Assembly: GCA_900766495.1 (NCBI GenBank)
Contig: CAAFVM010000028.1
Location: 1 to 42,008 of the forward strand
Reading direction: 5' to 3'
From: Clostridia bacterium
GTDB taxonomy: Bacteria; Bacillota; Clostridia; Christensenellales; Borkfalkiaceae
Length of the DNA stretch: 42,008 bases
A model generated the notes under the pieces. It had not been told where the DNA came from and did not search any database. It saw nothing but the letters and a program-made list of their open reading frames with translations. Both the position numbers and the translations under genes were made by a program. Each line of letters starts with the position of its first letter. The first letter of the stretch is position 1. Of this stretch, positions 34,575-42,008 are shown piece by piece.

Positions 34575-36446
34575 ATGTTCAGTAAAGCGTTGTTCAAACA
34601 ATCGTGCAAGGCAAACGGCGCGATGTGGGGCGTAATAACGTTCGCCGTGTGTTTCATGCTTGCCTGCGTTATGTTGATAAGCGGAAGCGGCAATCTCGGC
34701 GAAACCAAGGACGCCATTCAGAATACTATAATAACCAAAGAAGTCGATTCGCAAATGGAGCGCCGCTCTATAAACTACTATCTTACCGCGAAAGACGGGC
34801 TGTATTATTTCGATAAGACTTTTACCGAAGAAAGCCAAGCCGCACTTTCTTACTATACCGAAAAATTCGTAACCTGGAAAGCCAAAGAACCGTCGCGATC
34901 CGACTATTCTGCCGACGAAGAATATAACGCCGCGGTAGAGGAATGGTTGAACGGTATTCCCGAAGCTGCCAAGGCGGGCGAAAAACAGCTTTTAAGCAAC
35001 TTTTCGGCATGGTATGAACTTCGCCCCGCACGCTCTGCTTTTTCGTCGGACGAAGAATATAACGCCGCCGTAACCGAATGGAAAAAGCAAGACCCCACCG
35101 CGTTCTCTCTCGATTTCAAATGCGTGTTTGCGGCAAGCTATGCGGCATCTTGTAAAGAATTGCAAAGCTATCTCGGGCAAGTGGCTCTTTCGCGCGGATA
35201 TACCGAAAACAGCGACGGCTATCTTGAAACCGTGGGGTGCGTTATGGCGCTCATCAACCCGCCCGACGCCGAAAAAAGCACTGCCGACAAAACCGTGGGT
35301 ATGTTCGACTACATTTACGAACAGAGCGGCGAAGAGGTGTTTACTTACGATTATGTGTCGCTTTGCTTAAACGTACACGACGACGAATACGTCGATTCCG
35401 ACGAACGCCGCGAGTATGCCGAAACCGCCGCGGGCGAGCAGACGGCTATATTCCTCGCTTCGAATATGACGGGCGAAAAAAGCCGCAAAGCCATGCTCGA
35501 AGCATTAAAAAGTTATAACGTAAGCGAGGAACAATACGATTCGTTCGGTTATAACTACGCTAATATAAAACACCTTGCAAGAAGTGCCGTTTCGGCTTAT
35601 GCGGGGCGTTACGAGTATGAAGCGAAAGGCCTTGAAGATAAGCTTGCCGCGGGCGAAATAACGCAGGACGAATATAACCGAAAAATCGCCGAGCTTAAAA
35701 ACGAGCATGGCGAACTTATAAACGACGTTGCGGGCAGTTTGCTTTCCACTTTGCCCGAAACCGTTGCCGACGCGCTTAAAGAGGTAGGCGAACTTGACCT
35801 TTACAGTCTTATAGTCGGCTCTATATTCTATAAACTCGCGGGCTTGCTTTTACCCATAATTTATATGATTATGGCTTCAAACAACCTTATTTCGGGACAG
35901 GTGGACAGCGGTTCGATGGCGTATGTCCTTTCTACGTCGACAAAGCGCTCTACCGTGGCGTTTACCCAAGCGGTTTACCTTGTAGGTTCTATTTTCGCAA
36001 CGTTCGTTTTAACCACTCTTACGGGCTTCTCGTGCCTGGCAATCGTTACCGCGCGCGGGCTTAATGTGGGGCTTAACTATCTGCAATTGCTGTATATAAA
36101 CATAGGCGCGTTTCTCGTGTTGTTCGCTCTGTCCGGCTTGTGCTTCTTTACCTCCTGCTTCTTCGACAGAAGCAAGCGTTCTATGGCTGTGGGCGGCGGA
36201 TTGAGTATATTCGCGCTGGTGGCGGCTATGCTCGGACTTTTCGGCAGCCCCATTATCCCCAGCGTTATTCGCCTCGAAGCGCTTAACTACTTTAACTACG
36301 TAACCGTTATTTCGCTGTTCGACGTGGTTTCCATTATCGACGGCACCGCCGCGTTCGCCTGGAAGTTCGTAATATTGCTTGCGGGCGGACTTGTGGGTTA
36401 CGTCCTTGGCAGCCTAAAATTCGTTAAGAAAGACCTGCCTCTGTAA
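34575..36446 (+). CDS. ABC-2 type permease with large extracellular domain
   Basis: A 623-residue permease. One membrane helix is near residues 12-36, then an extracellular region of about 370 residues, then about six helices from about 415 to the end. The extracellular part contains a duplicated motif: SDYSADEEYNAAVEEW and SAFSSDEEYNAAVTEW, about 45 residues apart. It is the only membrane partner for the two ATPases. RBS AAAGGAG precedes ATG 34575. Confidence 0.88.
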   Translation: MFSKALFKQSCKANGAMWGVITFAVCFMLACVMLISGSGNLGETKDAIQNTIITKEVDSQMERRSINYYLTAKDGLYYFDKTFTEESQAALSYYTEKFVTWKAKEPSRSDYSADEEYNAAVEEWLNGIPEAAKAGEKQLLSNFSAWYELRPARSAFSSDEEYNAAVTEWKKQDPTAFSLDFKCVFAASYAASCKELQSYLGQVALSRGYTENSDGYLETVGCVMALINPPDAEKSTADKTVGMFDYIYEQSGEEVFTYDYVSLCLNVHDDEYVDSDERREYAETAAGEQTAIFLASNMTGEKSRKAMLEALKSYNVSEEQYDSFGYNYANIKHLARSAVSAYAGRYEYEAKGLEDKLAAGEITQDEYNRKIAELKNEHGELINDVAGSLLSTLPETVADALKEVGELDLYSLIVGSIFYKLAGLLLPIIYMIMASNNLISGQVDSGSMAYVLSTSTKRSTVAFTQAVYLVGSIFATFVLTTLTGFSCLAIVTARGLNVGLNYLQLLYINIGAFLVLFALSGLCFFTSCFFDRSKRSMAVGGGLSIFALVAAMLGLFGSPIIPSVIRLEALNYFNYVTVISLFDVVSIIDGTAAFAWKFVILLAGGLVGYVLGSLKFVKKDLPL

Positions 36447-36476
36447 TTAAAACAAAAGCCGTTTTACGGAAAAAAT

Positions 36477-36521
36477 AAAACGCCCCGAAAGTGTCGTTAA
36501 TCGACCTATAGGGGCGTTTTT
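36477..36521. terminator. Bidirectional terminator made of palindrome-family copy 7
   Basis: AAAACGCCCC and GGGGCGTTTT form a 10-bp stem, with an inner GTCG/CGAC stem and TTAAT loop. It is flanked by A and T runs and sits between convergent genes. The interior nearly equals copy 6 (CGTTAATCGACCTATAG). Confidence 0.85.
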
Positions 36522-36537
36522 GTTATATAAATCGTAA

Positions 36538-37983
36538 TTATTCGGCGTTGTTTTCGTTTAAAGAAACGTCGGTTTTATTTGTTTCGTCGGCTGTTTCTGC
36601 CGCTGTCGCCAAGGCGACGTTTTGAGACGAAGAGAGCAATGCATTTTGTTTTTTAACAAGCTTTTTATAAGCGATTATAAATACGGAGCCGAACATTATC
36701 GCCGTGAATACCCAGGCTAAAATGTTGGAAAAACAAGCGCCCGTATATCCCCAAAGTTCCGCAAGAACGAACGCGCCCAAACTGCGCATTGCAAGTTCGC
36801 TTACGCCGCCGAGCATCGCAAGCCCGCTTTTGTTTATGCCTTGCAGGCTTTGGCGGAACATACACAAAAGGAACAGAAAATAATAGAAAAGCGACTGCAT
36901 CGAGTTGTATTGCCATATCAAAGCGAAAACCGCTTCGCCGGCGCCCACAAGCAAAACGCGGGCGAGGGGAACGCTTAACGTAACGCCCATTATGCAGGCG
37001 GCGGAGCAAAAGCCAAGCCCTATAAGCATATCGGCTTTTACGCCCGATTTAATTCTGTCGAATTTTTTAGCCCCGAAGTTCTGCCCGCAATAGGTAGCCA
37101 TAGCGTTTCCGCAGGCAATGGGTATTGCCGAGAAAATGTTGTCCACCTTGTTTGCGGTGCTTTGCGCCTGCTGTTCGAGCGTGCCGAGTTTATTGAACGC
37201 GCTTTGTTGAATTATGCAACTTATGGCGGTAATCATAAACTGGAACGCCATGGGTAGTCCCATAGTAAGGTGTTTGCCCGCAAATTTTAAATCGGGCTTG
37301 AAATCCTGCTTTTTAAGGCGCAGAACTTTAAAGCGTTTAAATATTAAGGTAAACCCCACAACAGCCGAAATGCCCTGGCTTATTATGGTTGCCCAGCCCG
37401 CCCAGCCTACGGGAAGCGCGGGAATAACGAAGAGCAAACTGTTAAGCCCCACGTTCAGAAACGCGCACAAAATAAGAATGAAAAGCGGGGTGTGACTGTC
37501 GCCCATCGCGCGCATAACCTGGTCGGAAAGGTTGTATAGCATAGTGAAAATTATGCCGAAGAATATTGCGCGAATATAATCGAGCGCATAGTCGAAAAAC
37601 TTTTCGTCGGTGTGCATAAGTTTAAGCACCGCGCTTGAAGCCGCTACCGAAGCCACGGTAAGGAGCAGGGCGATTATAGTGCCTAACGAAAGCGATGTCG
37701 CAAGACTTCTGCGCATTTGCTTTTCGTCTTTTGCTCCCACGAACTGGCTTAAAACTATGCCGAAGCCGGCGGCTATTCCTTGCCCGAATCCGAGTACCAG
37801 AAACGAAAGCGCCGCCGTGAGGTTTACTCCGGTCGCCGCGTCGCTCCCTCGGGAAAGGGAAACTATAAGCGAATCGCCCAGCGAATATAAGTTTTGCAGA
37901 GTAAGGCTCAACACTATGGGCACCGTAAACTTAAAGATGCTTTTATAGGGCGAGCCCTCCGTCATATCTATAACTTTTTTCAT
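36538..37983 (-). CDS. MATE family efflux transporter
   Basis: A 481-residue transporter with about 12 membrane helices in two halves. The N-terminal half (KSIFKFTVPIVLSLTLQNLYSLGDSLIVS) is typical of the DinF/NorM-like MATE group, which exports drugs or metabolites using Na+ or H+ gradients. The C-terminal tail is Asn/Glu/Thr rich. No clear SD or promoter was found before ATG 37983. It is convergent with the ABC operon but has no visible functional link. Confidence 0.93.
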   Translation of the reverse strand: MKKVIDMTEGSPYKSIFKFTVPIVLSLTLQNLYSLGDSLIVSLSRGSDAATGVNLTAALSFLVLGFGQGIAAGFGIVLSQFVGAKDEKQMRRSLATSLSLGTIIALLLTVASVAASSAVLKLMHTDEKFFDYALDYIRAIFFGIIFTMLYNLSDQVMRAMGDSHTPLFILILCAFLNVGLNSLLFVIPALPVGWAGWATIISQGISAVVGFTLIFKRFKVLRLKKQDFKPDLKFAGKHLTMGLPMAFQFMITAISCIIQQSAFNKLGTLEQQAQSTANKVDNIFSAIPIACGNAMATYCGQNFGAKKFDRIKSGVKADMLIGLGFCSAACIMGVTLSVPLARVLLVGAGEAVFALIWQYNSMQSLFYYFLFLLCMFRQSLQGINKSGLAMLGGVSELAMRSLGAFVLAELWGYTGACFSNILAWVFTAIMFGSVFIIAYKKLVKKQNALLSSSQNVALATAAETADETNKTDVSLNENNAE

Positions 37984-38080
37984 GCGTTGTAATTAATAAA
38001 GGGTAGTTTTGATGTAGTGGATATGCGCCGATTGTTTTTTTGTTGCGGAGTATAAACGATAACGGACGAGTTAAAAAATT

Positions 38081-38107
38081 AAAAGCGGGAAAGGTTTTCC
38101 CGCTTTT
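38081..38107 (-). terminator. Terminator of the repeat-protein gene
   Basis: AAAAGCGGGAAA and TTTCCCGCTTTT form a perfect 12-bp stem with a 3-nt loop, followed on the minus strand by TTAATTTTTT. Confidence 0.85.
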
Positions 38108-38143
38108 CAAAGCGTTTGGTCAAGCAAAATTAATGCCCGAAAA

Positions 38144-39628
38144 TCAGTCTTTTCTTTTAATAACTGTAACGTCGAGGTCTACGCCGTAGTTGCCGTCTTT
38201 ACCTTTGGTTATGGTAATTTTACCCGTTTTTTCGTCTTTCGTAACGGTTTTGCTCTTTCCGCCGGTAATTATGCCAAGCACGTCGAAGCTGTATTCGTCC
38301 ATTTTTTCAAGATAGGGGCGAATTTCGGCGGCTTTGTCTTCGGGCAAATATCCCACATGGTGGCAACCGCTGCCCGTCCAGTCGAACAAATAAACTTTAA
38401 CCTTGTCGCCGTCGAGCAAAAGACCCATTTTTTTGAATTCCTGCTCGGCAAGTTCCCAAACGGTGTCGTTTTCGTATTCTTCTTTTATTTCAGAGGTTTT
38501 AAGTCCGTCATATTTTTCAAGATACCCCAGTTTCAAGCCCTCTTTGATTTCGGCTTCCAAAATATCTTTAACTTTTACGCCGGCGTCGTTTTTCTTGCCC
38601 TCGACGTCTATTTTAATTCCGGTAACTTCATACAAAGCTTCCTTGGGGGCGTAAATAAGTTTTCTTCCGCGCTTGGTCGCAATTGAGGGGAGGACGGCCG
38701 CGTTGGCTTTGGGGTCGAGTTTGAATCCTTTTTCTACGGGAACTTCCGCAGGTTTTTCTTCTGCGGTTTCTTCCGCTACTGTTTCTTCTGTTGCTGTTTG
38801 AGCTGTTTCCGCTTCAGCTTTTTCTTTAGCCGCTTTCTCTGCGGCGGCTTTAGCTTCGGCTTCTGCTTTTTCTTTAGCAGCTTTTTCTGCGGCGGCTTTG
38901 GCTTCCGCTTCGGCTTTTTCTTTTGCGGCTTTCTCTGCGGCGGCTTTGGCTTCCGCTTCAGCCTTTTCTTTAGCAGCTTTTTCTGCGGCGGCTTTAGCTT
39001 CGGCTTCTGCTTTTTCTTTAGCAGCTTTTTCTGCGGCGGCTTTAGCTTCGGCTTCTGCTTTTTCTTTAGCAGCTTTCTCTGCGGCGGCTTTGGCTTCCGC
39101 TTCAGCCTTTTCTTTAGCCGCTTTCTCTGCGGCGGCTTTAGCTTCCGCCTCGGCCTTTTCTTTGGCAGCTTTCTCTGCGGCGGCTTTGGCTTCCGCTTCA
39201 GCCTTTTCTTTGGCAGCTTTCTCTGCGGCGGCTTTGGCTTCCGCTTCGGCTTTTTCTTTGGCAGCTTTCTCTGCGGCGGCTTTCGCTTTCGCCTCGGCCT
39301 TTTCTTTGGCAGCTTTCTCTGCGGCTGCTTTGGCTTCCGCCTCGGCCTTTTCTTTGGCAGCTTTCTCTGCGGCTGCTTTGGCTTCCGCTTCGGCCTTTTC
39401 TTTGGCAGCTTTTTCGGCGGCGGCTTTAGCTTCCGCTTCAGCCTTTTCTTTGGCAGCTTTTTCGGCAGCAAGTTTTAACGCGAGGTCGTTTTCGTTTGCC
39501 TGTTCTTGTTCACGGCAGAAATCGAAACGTGCGCAACCCTCGCAACGGCAACCGAGCGAACGGCATTTTGCCGCTTTGCGCAATTTCGCGCGCATTCTCG
39601 CAATAATGTTATTTTTGCGGTATATCAT
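38144..39628 (-). CDS. Repeat protein: cysteine cluster, 14 helical repeats, HIRAN-like C-terminus
   Basis: A 494-residue protein I do not recognise as a whole. Residues 22-38 hold five cysteines (C22, C27, C29, C32, C38), possibly a metal site. Residues about 52-275 are fourteen copies of AAAEKAAKEKAEAEAK, encoded by 48-bp repeats, expected to form one long charged helix. The C-terminal 190 residues include VKVYLFDWTGSG and HVGYLPEDKAAEIRPYL, resembling the HIRAN DNA-binding fold (tentative). Start ATG 39628 follows GTGAGGTC; an upstream in-frame start at 39721 lacks an SD. No secretion signal is seen. Confidence 0.7.
   Translation of the reverse strand: MIYRKNNIIARMRAKLRKAAKCRSLGCRCEGCARFDFCREQEQANENDLALKLAAEKAAKEKAEAEAKAAAEKAAKEKAEAEAKAAAEKAAKEKAEAEAKAAAEKAAKEKAEAKAKAAAEKAAKEKAEAEAKAAAEKAAKEKAEAEAKAAAEKAAKEKAEAEAKAAAEKAAKEKAEAEAKAAAEKAAKEKAEAEAKAAAEKAAKEKAEAEAKAAAEKAAKEKAEAEAKAAAEKAAKEKAEAEAKAAAEKAAKEKAEAEAKAAAEKAAKEKAEAETAQTATEETVAEETAEEKPAEVPVEKGFKLDPKANAAVLPSIATKRGRKLIYAPKEALYEVTGIKIDVEGKKNDAGVKVKDILEAEIKEGLKLGYLEKYDGLKTSEIKEEYENDTVWELAEQEFKKMGLLLDGDKVKVYLFDWTGSGCHHVGYLPEDKAAEIRPYLEKMDEYSFDVLGIITGGKSKTVTKDEKTGKITITKGKDGNYGVDLDVTVIKRKD
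38808..39474 (-). repeat. Fourteen 48-bp tandem repeats
   Basis: In-frame repeats encoding the 16-residue Ala/Lys/Glu unit. Copies differ mainly at synonymous positions and one copy has AEAKAK. They are coding repeats, not a CRISPR array: there are no spacers. Confidence 0.92.
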
Positions 39629-39723
39629 AATAATGACCTCACGATAGTTTTTGTTTAACGGCAACGGAGGGCTTTTTTCGTCGCTTACGTCGGCGACGGT
39701 TCCGTTATAATTCCGTAACAATT

Positions 39724-39752
39724 ATTTTATATTATCTTAAAACAAAAGTCAA
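39724..39752 (-). promoter_or_regulatory. Promoter of the repeat-protein gene
   Basis: On the minus strand TTGACT (752-747), a 17-nt spacer and TAAAAT (729-724), about 90 nt before ATG 39628. Between here and 40036 I see only A/T-rich and alternating GC stretches, no gene. Confidence 0.7.
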
Positions 39753-40036
39753 TAGATTTAGGCAATTCTGTAAATATAACTTTGCGGCGGCGTTTCGCGC
39801 ACGGAGTGAACGCCCGAATTCTTTTTTTCATCTGTGCAAACGCCTGAAAAAAACTCGTAAAATCCGCATATAAACGGCAATAATAACGCGAGCGCAGGCG
39901 CGCGCATCGTGCGCGCACGCGCGACCTTTATATATAATAAGGAAAAAAGTAAAGTTTTAAAAAAGTCGAGCTCTGCTTTTCTGTTAAAAAATCGAAGAGC
40001 GAGCCGTAAGAAAGCAAACGCTTAAACTCAAAGCGG

Positions 40037-40065
40037 TTGACAATTTTCCGCGAAAAATATATAAT
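40037..40065 (+). promoter_or_regulatory. mnmA promoter predicting a leaderless mRNA
   Basis: TTGACA (40037-40042), a 17-nt spacer and TATAAT (40060-40065). Seven nt separate the -10 from ATG 40073, the same geometry as miaB. No SD is present. Confidence 0.8.
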
Positions 40066-40072
40066 CGGTTAT

Positions 40073-41179
40073 ATGGAAAAGAAAAGAGTAGTAATCGGTA
40101 TGAGCGGAGGGGTCGACAGTTCTGTCGCCGCGCTTATGCTTAAAGAACAGGGCTACGACGTAGTGGGTTTGTTTATGAACAACTGGGACGAGAAAGACGA
40201 AAACGGATGTTGCCCCGCCGAGCAGGATTTTGCCGACGTTCGCCGCGTGTGCGATTCGATAGGCATTCCGTATTATTCGGTGAATTTTTCGAAAGATTAT
40301 CTCGATAGGGTGTTTTCGTATTTCATCGACGAATATTCGAAAGGCAGAACGCCTAACCCGGACGTGCTTTGCAACCGCGAAATAAAATTCGGACCTTTCC
40401 GCGAATACGCTTTGGAAATGGGCGCCGACTATATAGCCACCGGGCATTATTGCGGAATACGGCACGAGGGAGGCAAACATTATCTGCTTAAAGCCGCCGA
40501 CGCGAACAAGGACCAGACTTATTTTTTAAATCAGCTTTCGCAGGTGCAGCTCGAAAAGGTTTTATTCCCGCTTGCAAACGCAGAAAAGCCCAAGGTTCGC
40601 GAATACGCCGAAAAATACGGGCTTTACACCGCGCGCAAAAAAGACTCCACCGGAATATGCTTTATAGGCGAAAGAAACTTCCGCAAATTTTTAATGCAAT
40701 ACATTCCCGCGAAAGAGGGCGATATAAAAACTTACGACGGAAGAACTCTCGGCAAACACTGCGGACTTATGTATTATACGATAGGGCAGCGCAAGGGGCT
40801 TAACGTAGGCGGACAGAAAAACGACGAGGGGCGTTGGTTCGTTATTGAAAAAGATTTGAAGAATAACGTTCTTTACGTGGCGCACGGCGAAGAGGATAAA
40901 TTGTATTCGCGCGGGCTGTATATGAAAGAATGCAATTTTATTCCCGAACCGCCCGCGGGTAAGGTTTTTGAATGCTTTGCAAAATTCCGCTATCGTCAAC
41001 CCGAACAAAAAGTTACCCTTAATATTTTAAGCGAGGACGATGTCGGTTTCGAAGCGGGCTATCGGTATAGGGTGGACTTTTACGAAAAACAGCGCGCCGT
41101 AACCGAGGGTCAGTTCTGCGTTTTATACGACGAAGAGAAATGCCTCGGCGGCGGAGTTATAGAAAGCGTTGTTTTTTAA
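40073..41179 (+). CDS. mnmA: tRNA-specific 2-thiouridylase MnmA
   Basis: A 368-residue enzyme that makes 2-thiouridine at the wobble position of Lys, Glu and Gln tRNAs. The ATP-binding PP-loop is SGGVDSS (11-17), and the catalytic cysteines are C100 (in PDVLCNREIKF) and C196 (in STGICFIG). Length is normal. An in-frame TTG at 40037 is the -35 box and not a start. It would take sulfur from a cysteine desulfurase that is not in the window. Confidence 0.97.
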   Translation: MEKKRVVIGMSGGVDSSVAALMLKEQGYDVVGLFMNNWDEKDENGCCPAEQDFADVRRVCDSIGIPYYSVNFSKDYLDRVFSYFIDEYSKGRTPNPDVLCNREIKFGPFREYALEMGADYIATGHYCGIRHEGGKHYLLKAADANKDQTYFLNQLSQVQLEKVLFPLANAEKPKVREYAEKYGLYTARKKDSTGICFIGERNFRKFLMQYIPAKEGDIKTYDGRTLGKHCGLMYYTIGQRKGLNVGGQKNDEGRWFVIEKDLKNNVLYVAHGEEDKLYSRGLYMKECNFIPEPPAGKVFECFAKFRYRQPEQKVTLNILSEDDVGFEAGYRYRVDFYEKQRAVTEGQFCVLYDEEKCLGGGVIESVVF

Positions 41180-41252
41180 GCCGCTTTTATACAAGTTTAA
41201 TATAAGTTTATTCTCTCCTATATTTTAAAAACGAGAAGAACATTTTTAAGTA

Positions 41253-41298
41253 AAATTGCAAAGATGACGGTTTATTTTTTGCCTCTTTGCAATTTTTT
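41253..41298 (+). terminator. mnmA terminator
   Basis: AAATTGCAAAG (41253-41263) and CTTTGCAATTT (41285-41295) form a perfect 11-bp stem, followed by T-rich sequence. Confidence 0.75.
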
Positions 41299-41446
41299 AA
41301 TTTTTATTAAAAAGCCTTTTAAAAGTAAAAAGCGCAGATTTTGCATATACGTGGCGGCTTAAAGTTACAAAACACAAGGTAAAAGTGCTGATTTTTGCGG
41401 TTTGAAAAATATTTAAAAGTTTTTTTAAAAAAGTGTCGAAAAATGT

Positions 41447-41475
41447 TTGACATTTTCCCTTGAATATGGTTTAAT
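41447..41475 (+). promoter_or_regulatory. rRNA promoter P1
   Basis: TTGACA (41447-41452), 17-nt spacer, TTTAAT (41470-41475), about 390 nt before 16S. The 41299-41446 stretch holds no gene. Confidence 0.65.
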
Positions 41476-41614
41476 AGGCAAGCATCATAAATCACGGAGC
41501 GCGGCACAGCCGCCTTGCCGGGTTGCCCTCTACGGGCTCGCAAAAGGCTTTAAAAACGGTTTTCAATCCGTTGAAAAAACTTTTAAGAAATTTTAAAAAA
41601 CTTCTTAAAAACAG

Positions 41615-41643
41615 TTGACAAGCCTATAGCGATATGATAAAAT
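41615..41643 (+). promoter_or_regulatory. rRNA promoter P2
   Basis: TTGACA (41615-41620), 17-nt spacer, TAAAAT (41638-41643). Tandem promoters are usual for rRNA operons. The leader contains the hairpins ACAAAAAC/GTTTTTGT and GTGTCC-GCAA-GGACAC (41837-41852). Confidence 0.8.
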
Positions 41644-41867
41644 GTATAGGCTGTCTGATTGAGACGGCACTCGCCGAGCGGCAGTTCGGCATCAATGTAG
41701 ATTAAAAACTGAATAGAAGGAAATGAATTGAAACAAAAACTTTTGTTTTTGTCATTGAATAAATTTCTGTCAATTAAATTGAGTACATTATGTACCTAAA
41801 AACAGTCAGCAAATAACGAAAATCGTTAGAGCGGTTGTGTCCGCAAGGACACGGCTTTAAGAATATT

Positions 41868-42008
41868 AAACTTAAGAGTTTGATTCTGGCTCAGGACGAA
41901 CGCTGGCGGCGTGCTTAACACATGCAAGTCGAACGAGTATAGAGGAGCTTGCTTCTTTATACGAGTGGCGGACGGGTGAGTAACGCGTGAGCAATCTGCC
42001 TTTAACTG
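41868..42008 (+). rRNA. rrs: 16S ribosomal RNA, 5' end (cut by the window)
   Basis: AGAGTTTGATTCTGGCTCAG followed by the conserved GACGAACGCTGGCGGCGTGC and CACATGCAAGTCGAACGAG. The start at about 41868 was set by alignment with E. coli position 1 from memory. Only about 140 nt are present. The sequence is Firmicutes-like, but too short for a genus call. Confidence 0.97.

Noticed and set aside
38808..39474. CRISPR array
   Set aside because: Repeats are contiguous, in frame and without spacers.
38798..39647. Long plus-strand frames opposite the repeat gene (Ala/Ser/Phe-rich)
   Set aside because: They are mirror frames of the 48-bp coding repeat and lack an SD; the minus frame has promoter, RBS and terminator.
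39890..39930. Alternating GC stretch as an origin or Z-DNA site
   Set aside because: GCGCGC-rich but short, with no DnaA boxes or other support.

Overview
The window reads as chromosome of an anaerobic, low-to-mid-GC clostridial Firmicute. Support for this: Firmicutes-type sigma-A promoters with 17-bp spacers, strong AGGAGG-type ribosome binding sites, an Enterococcus/Clostridium-style V-type ATPase operon, InlB-type surface repeats, and the 5' end of a Firmicutes-like 16S rRNA at the right edge. Placement within Clostridia is inference; the 140 bases of 16S are too short to decide. Most of the window uses GCG/CGC-rich codons, but the first 5.9 kb is visibly AT-richer with different codon use and looks imported.

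Region 1 (1-5.9 kb) is accessory DNA. It starts with a leftward promoter that carries a LexA/SOS box and drives a structured leader ending in a terminator hairpin. Next, on the other strand, come an AAA ATPase with a DUF4143 domain and a 1295-residue single-chain restriction-modification protein (nuclease, N6-adenine methylase and specificity domains in one polypeptide). A perfect 21-bp inverted repeat closes the region.

Region 2 (6-20 kb) is housekeeping. It holds a class A penicillin-binding protein (minus strand), then miaB, mutS, mutL, a PLP-dependent methionine gamma-lyase-family gene and an AlkD-like repair gene (plus strand). These are followed by a minus-strand block: YhhN family, patatin phospholipase and a CorC/HlyC-type CBS protein.

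Region 3 (20-29 kb) is a complete nine-gene V-type ATPase operon in the order G/H-I-K-E-C-F-A-B-D, behind a strong promoter and a 220-nt leader. The c-subunit carries the Na+-site residues known from Enterococcus hirae NtpK, so a sodium pump is likely.

Region 4 (29-38 kb) is envelope and transport. It holds a 944-residue membrane protein with an InlB-type repeat on the predicted cytoplasmic side, two tandem ABC ATPases that share an almost identical 5' end, their ABC-2 permease, and a MATE exporter.

Region 5 (38-42 kb) holds an unusual protein (cysteine cluster, fourteen 16-residue Ala/Lys/Glu repeats, a HIRAN-like C-terminal domain), then mnmA, tandem rRNA promoters and the start of 16S rRNA.

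The most unusual signal is a family of seven short, partly palindromic elements around a TTAAYSGRC-TATAG core, scattered between 9.7 and 36.5 kb. Some serve as bidirectional terminators, one overlaps a start codon, and two share a nearly invariant interior while their flanking stems swap polarity. A second pattern is that the two tRNA-modification genes miaB and mnmA both have promoters placed exactly 7 nt before the ATG, predicting leaderless mRNAs.
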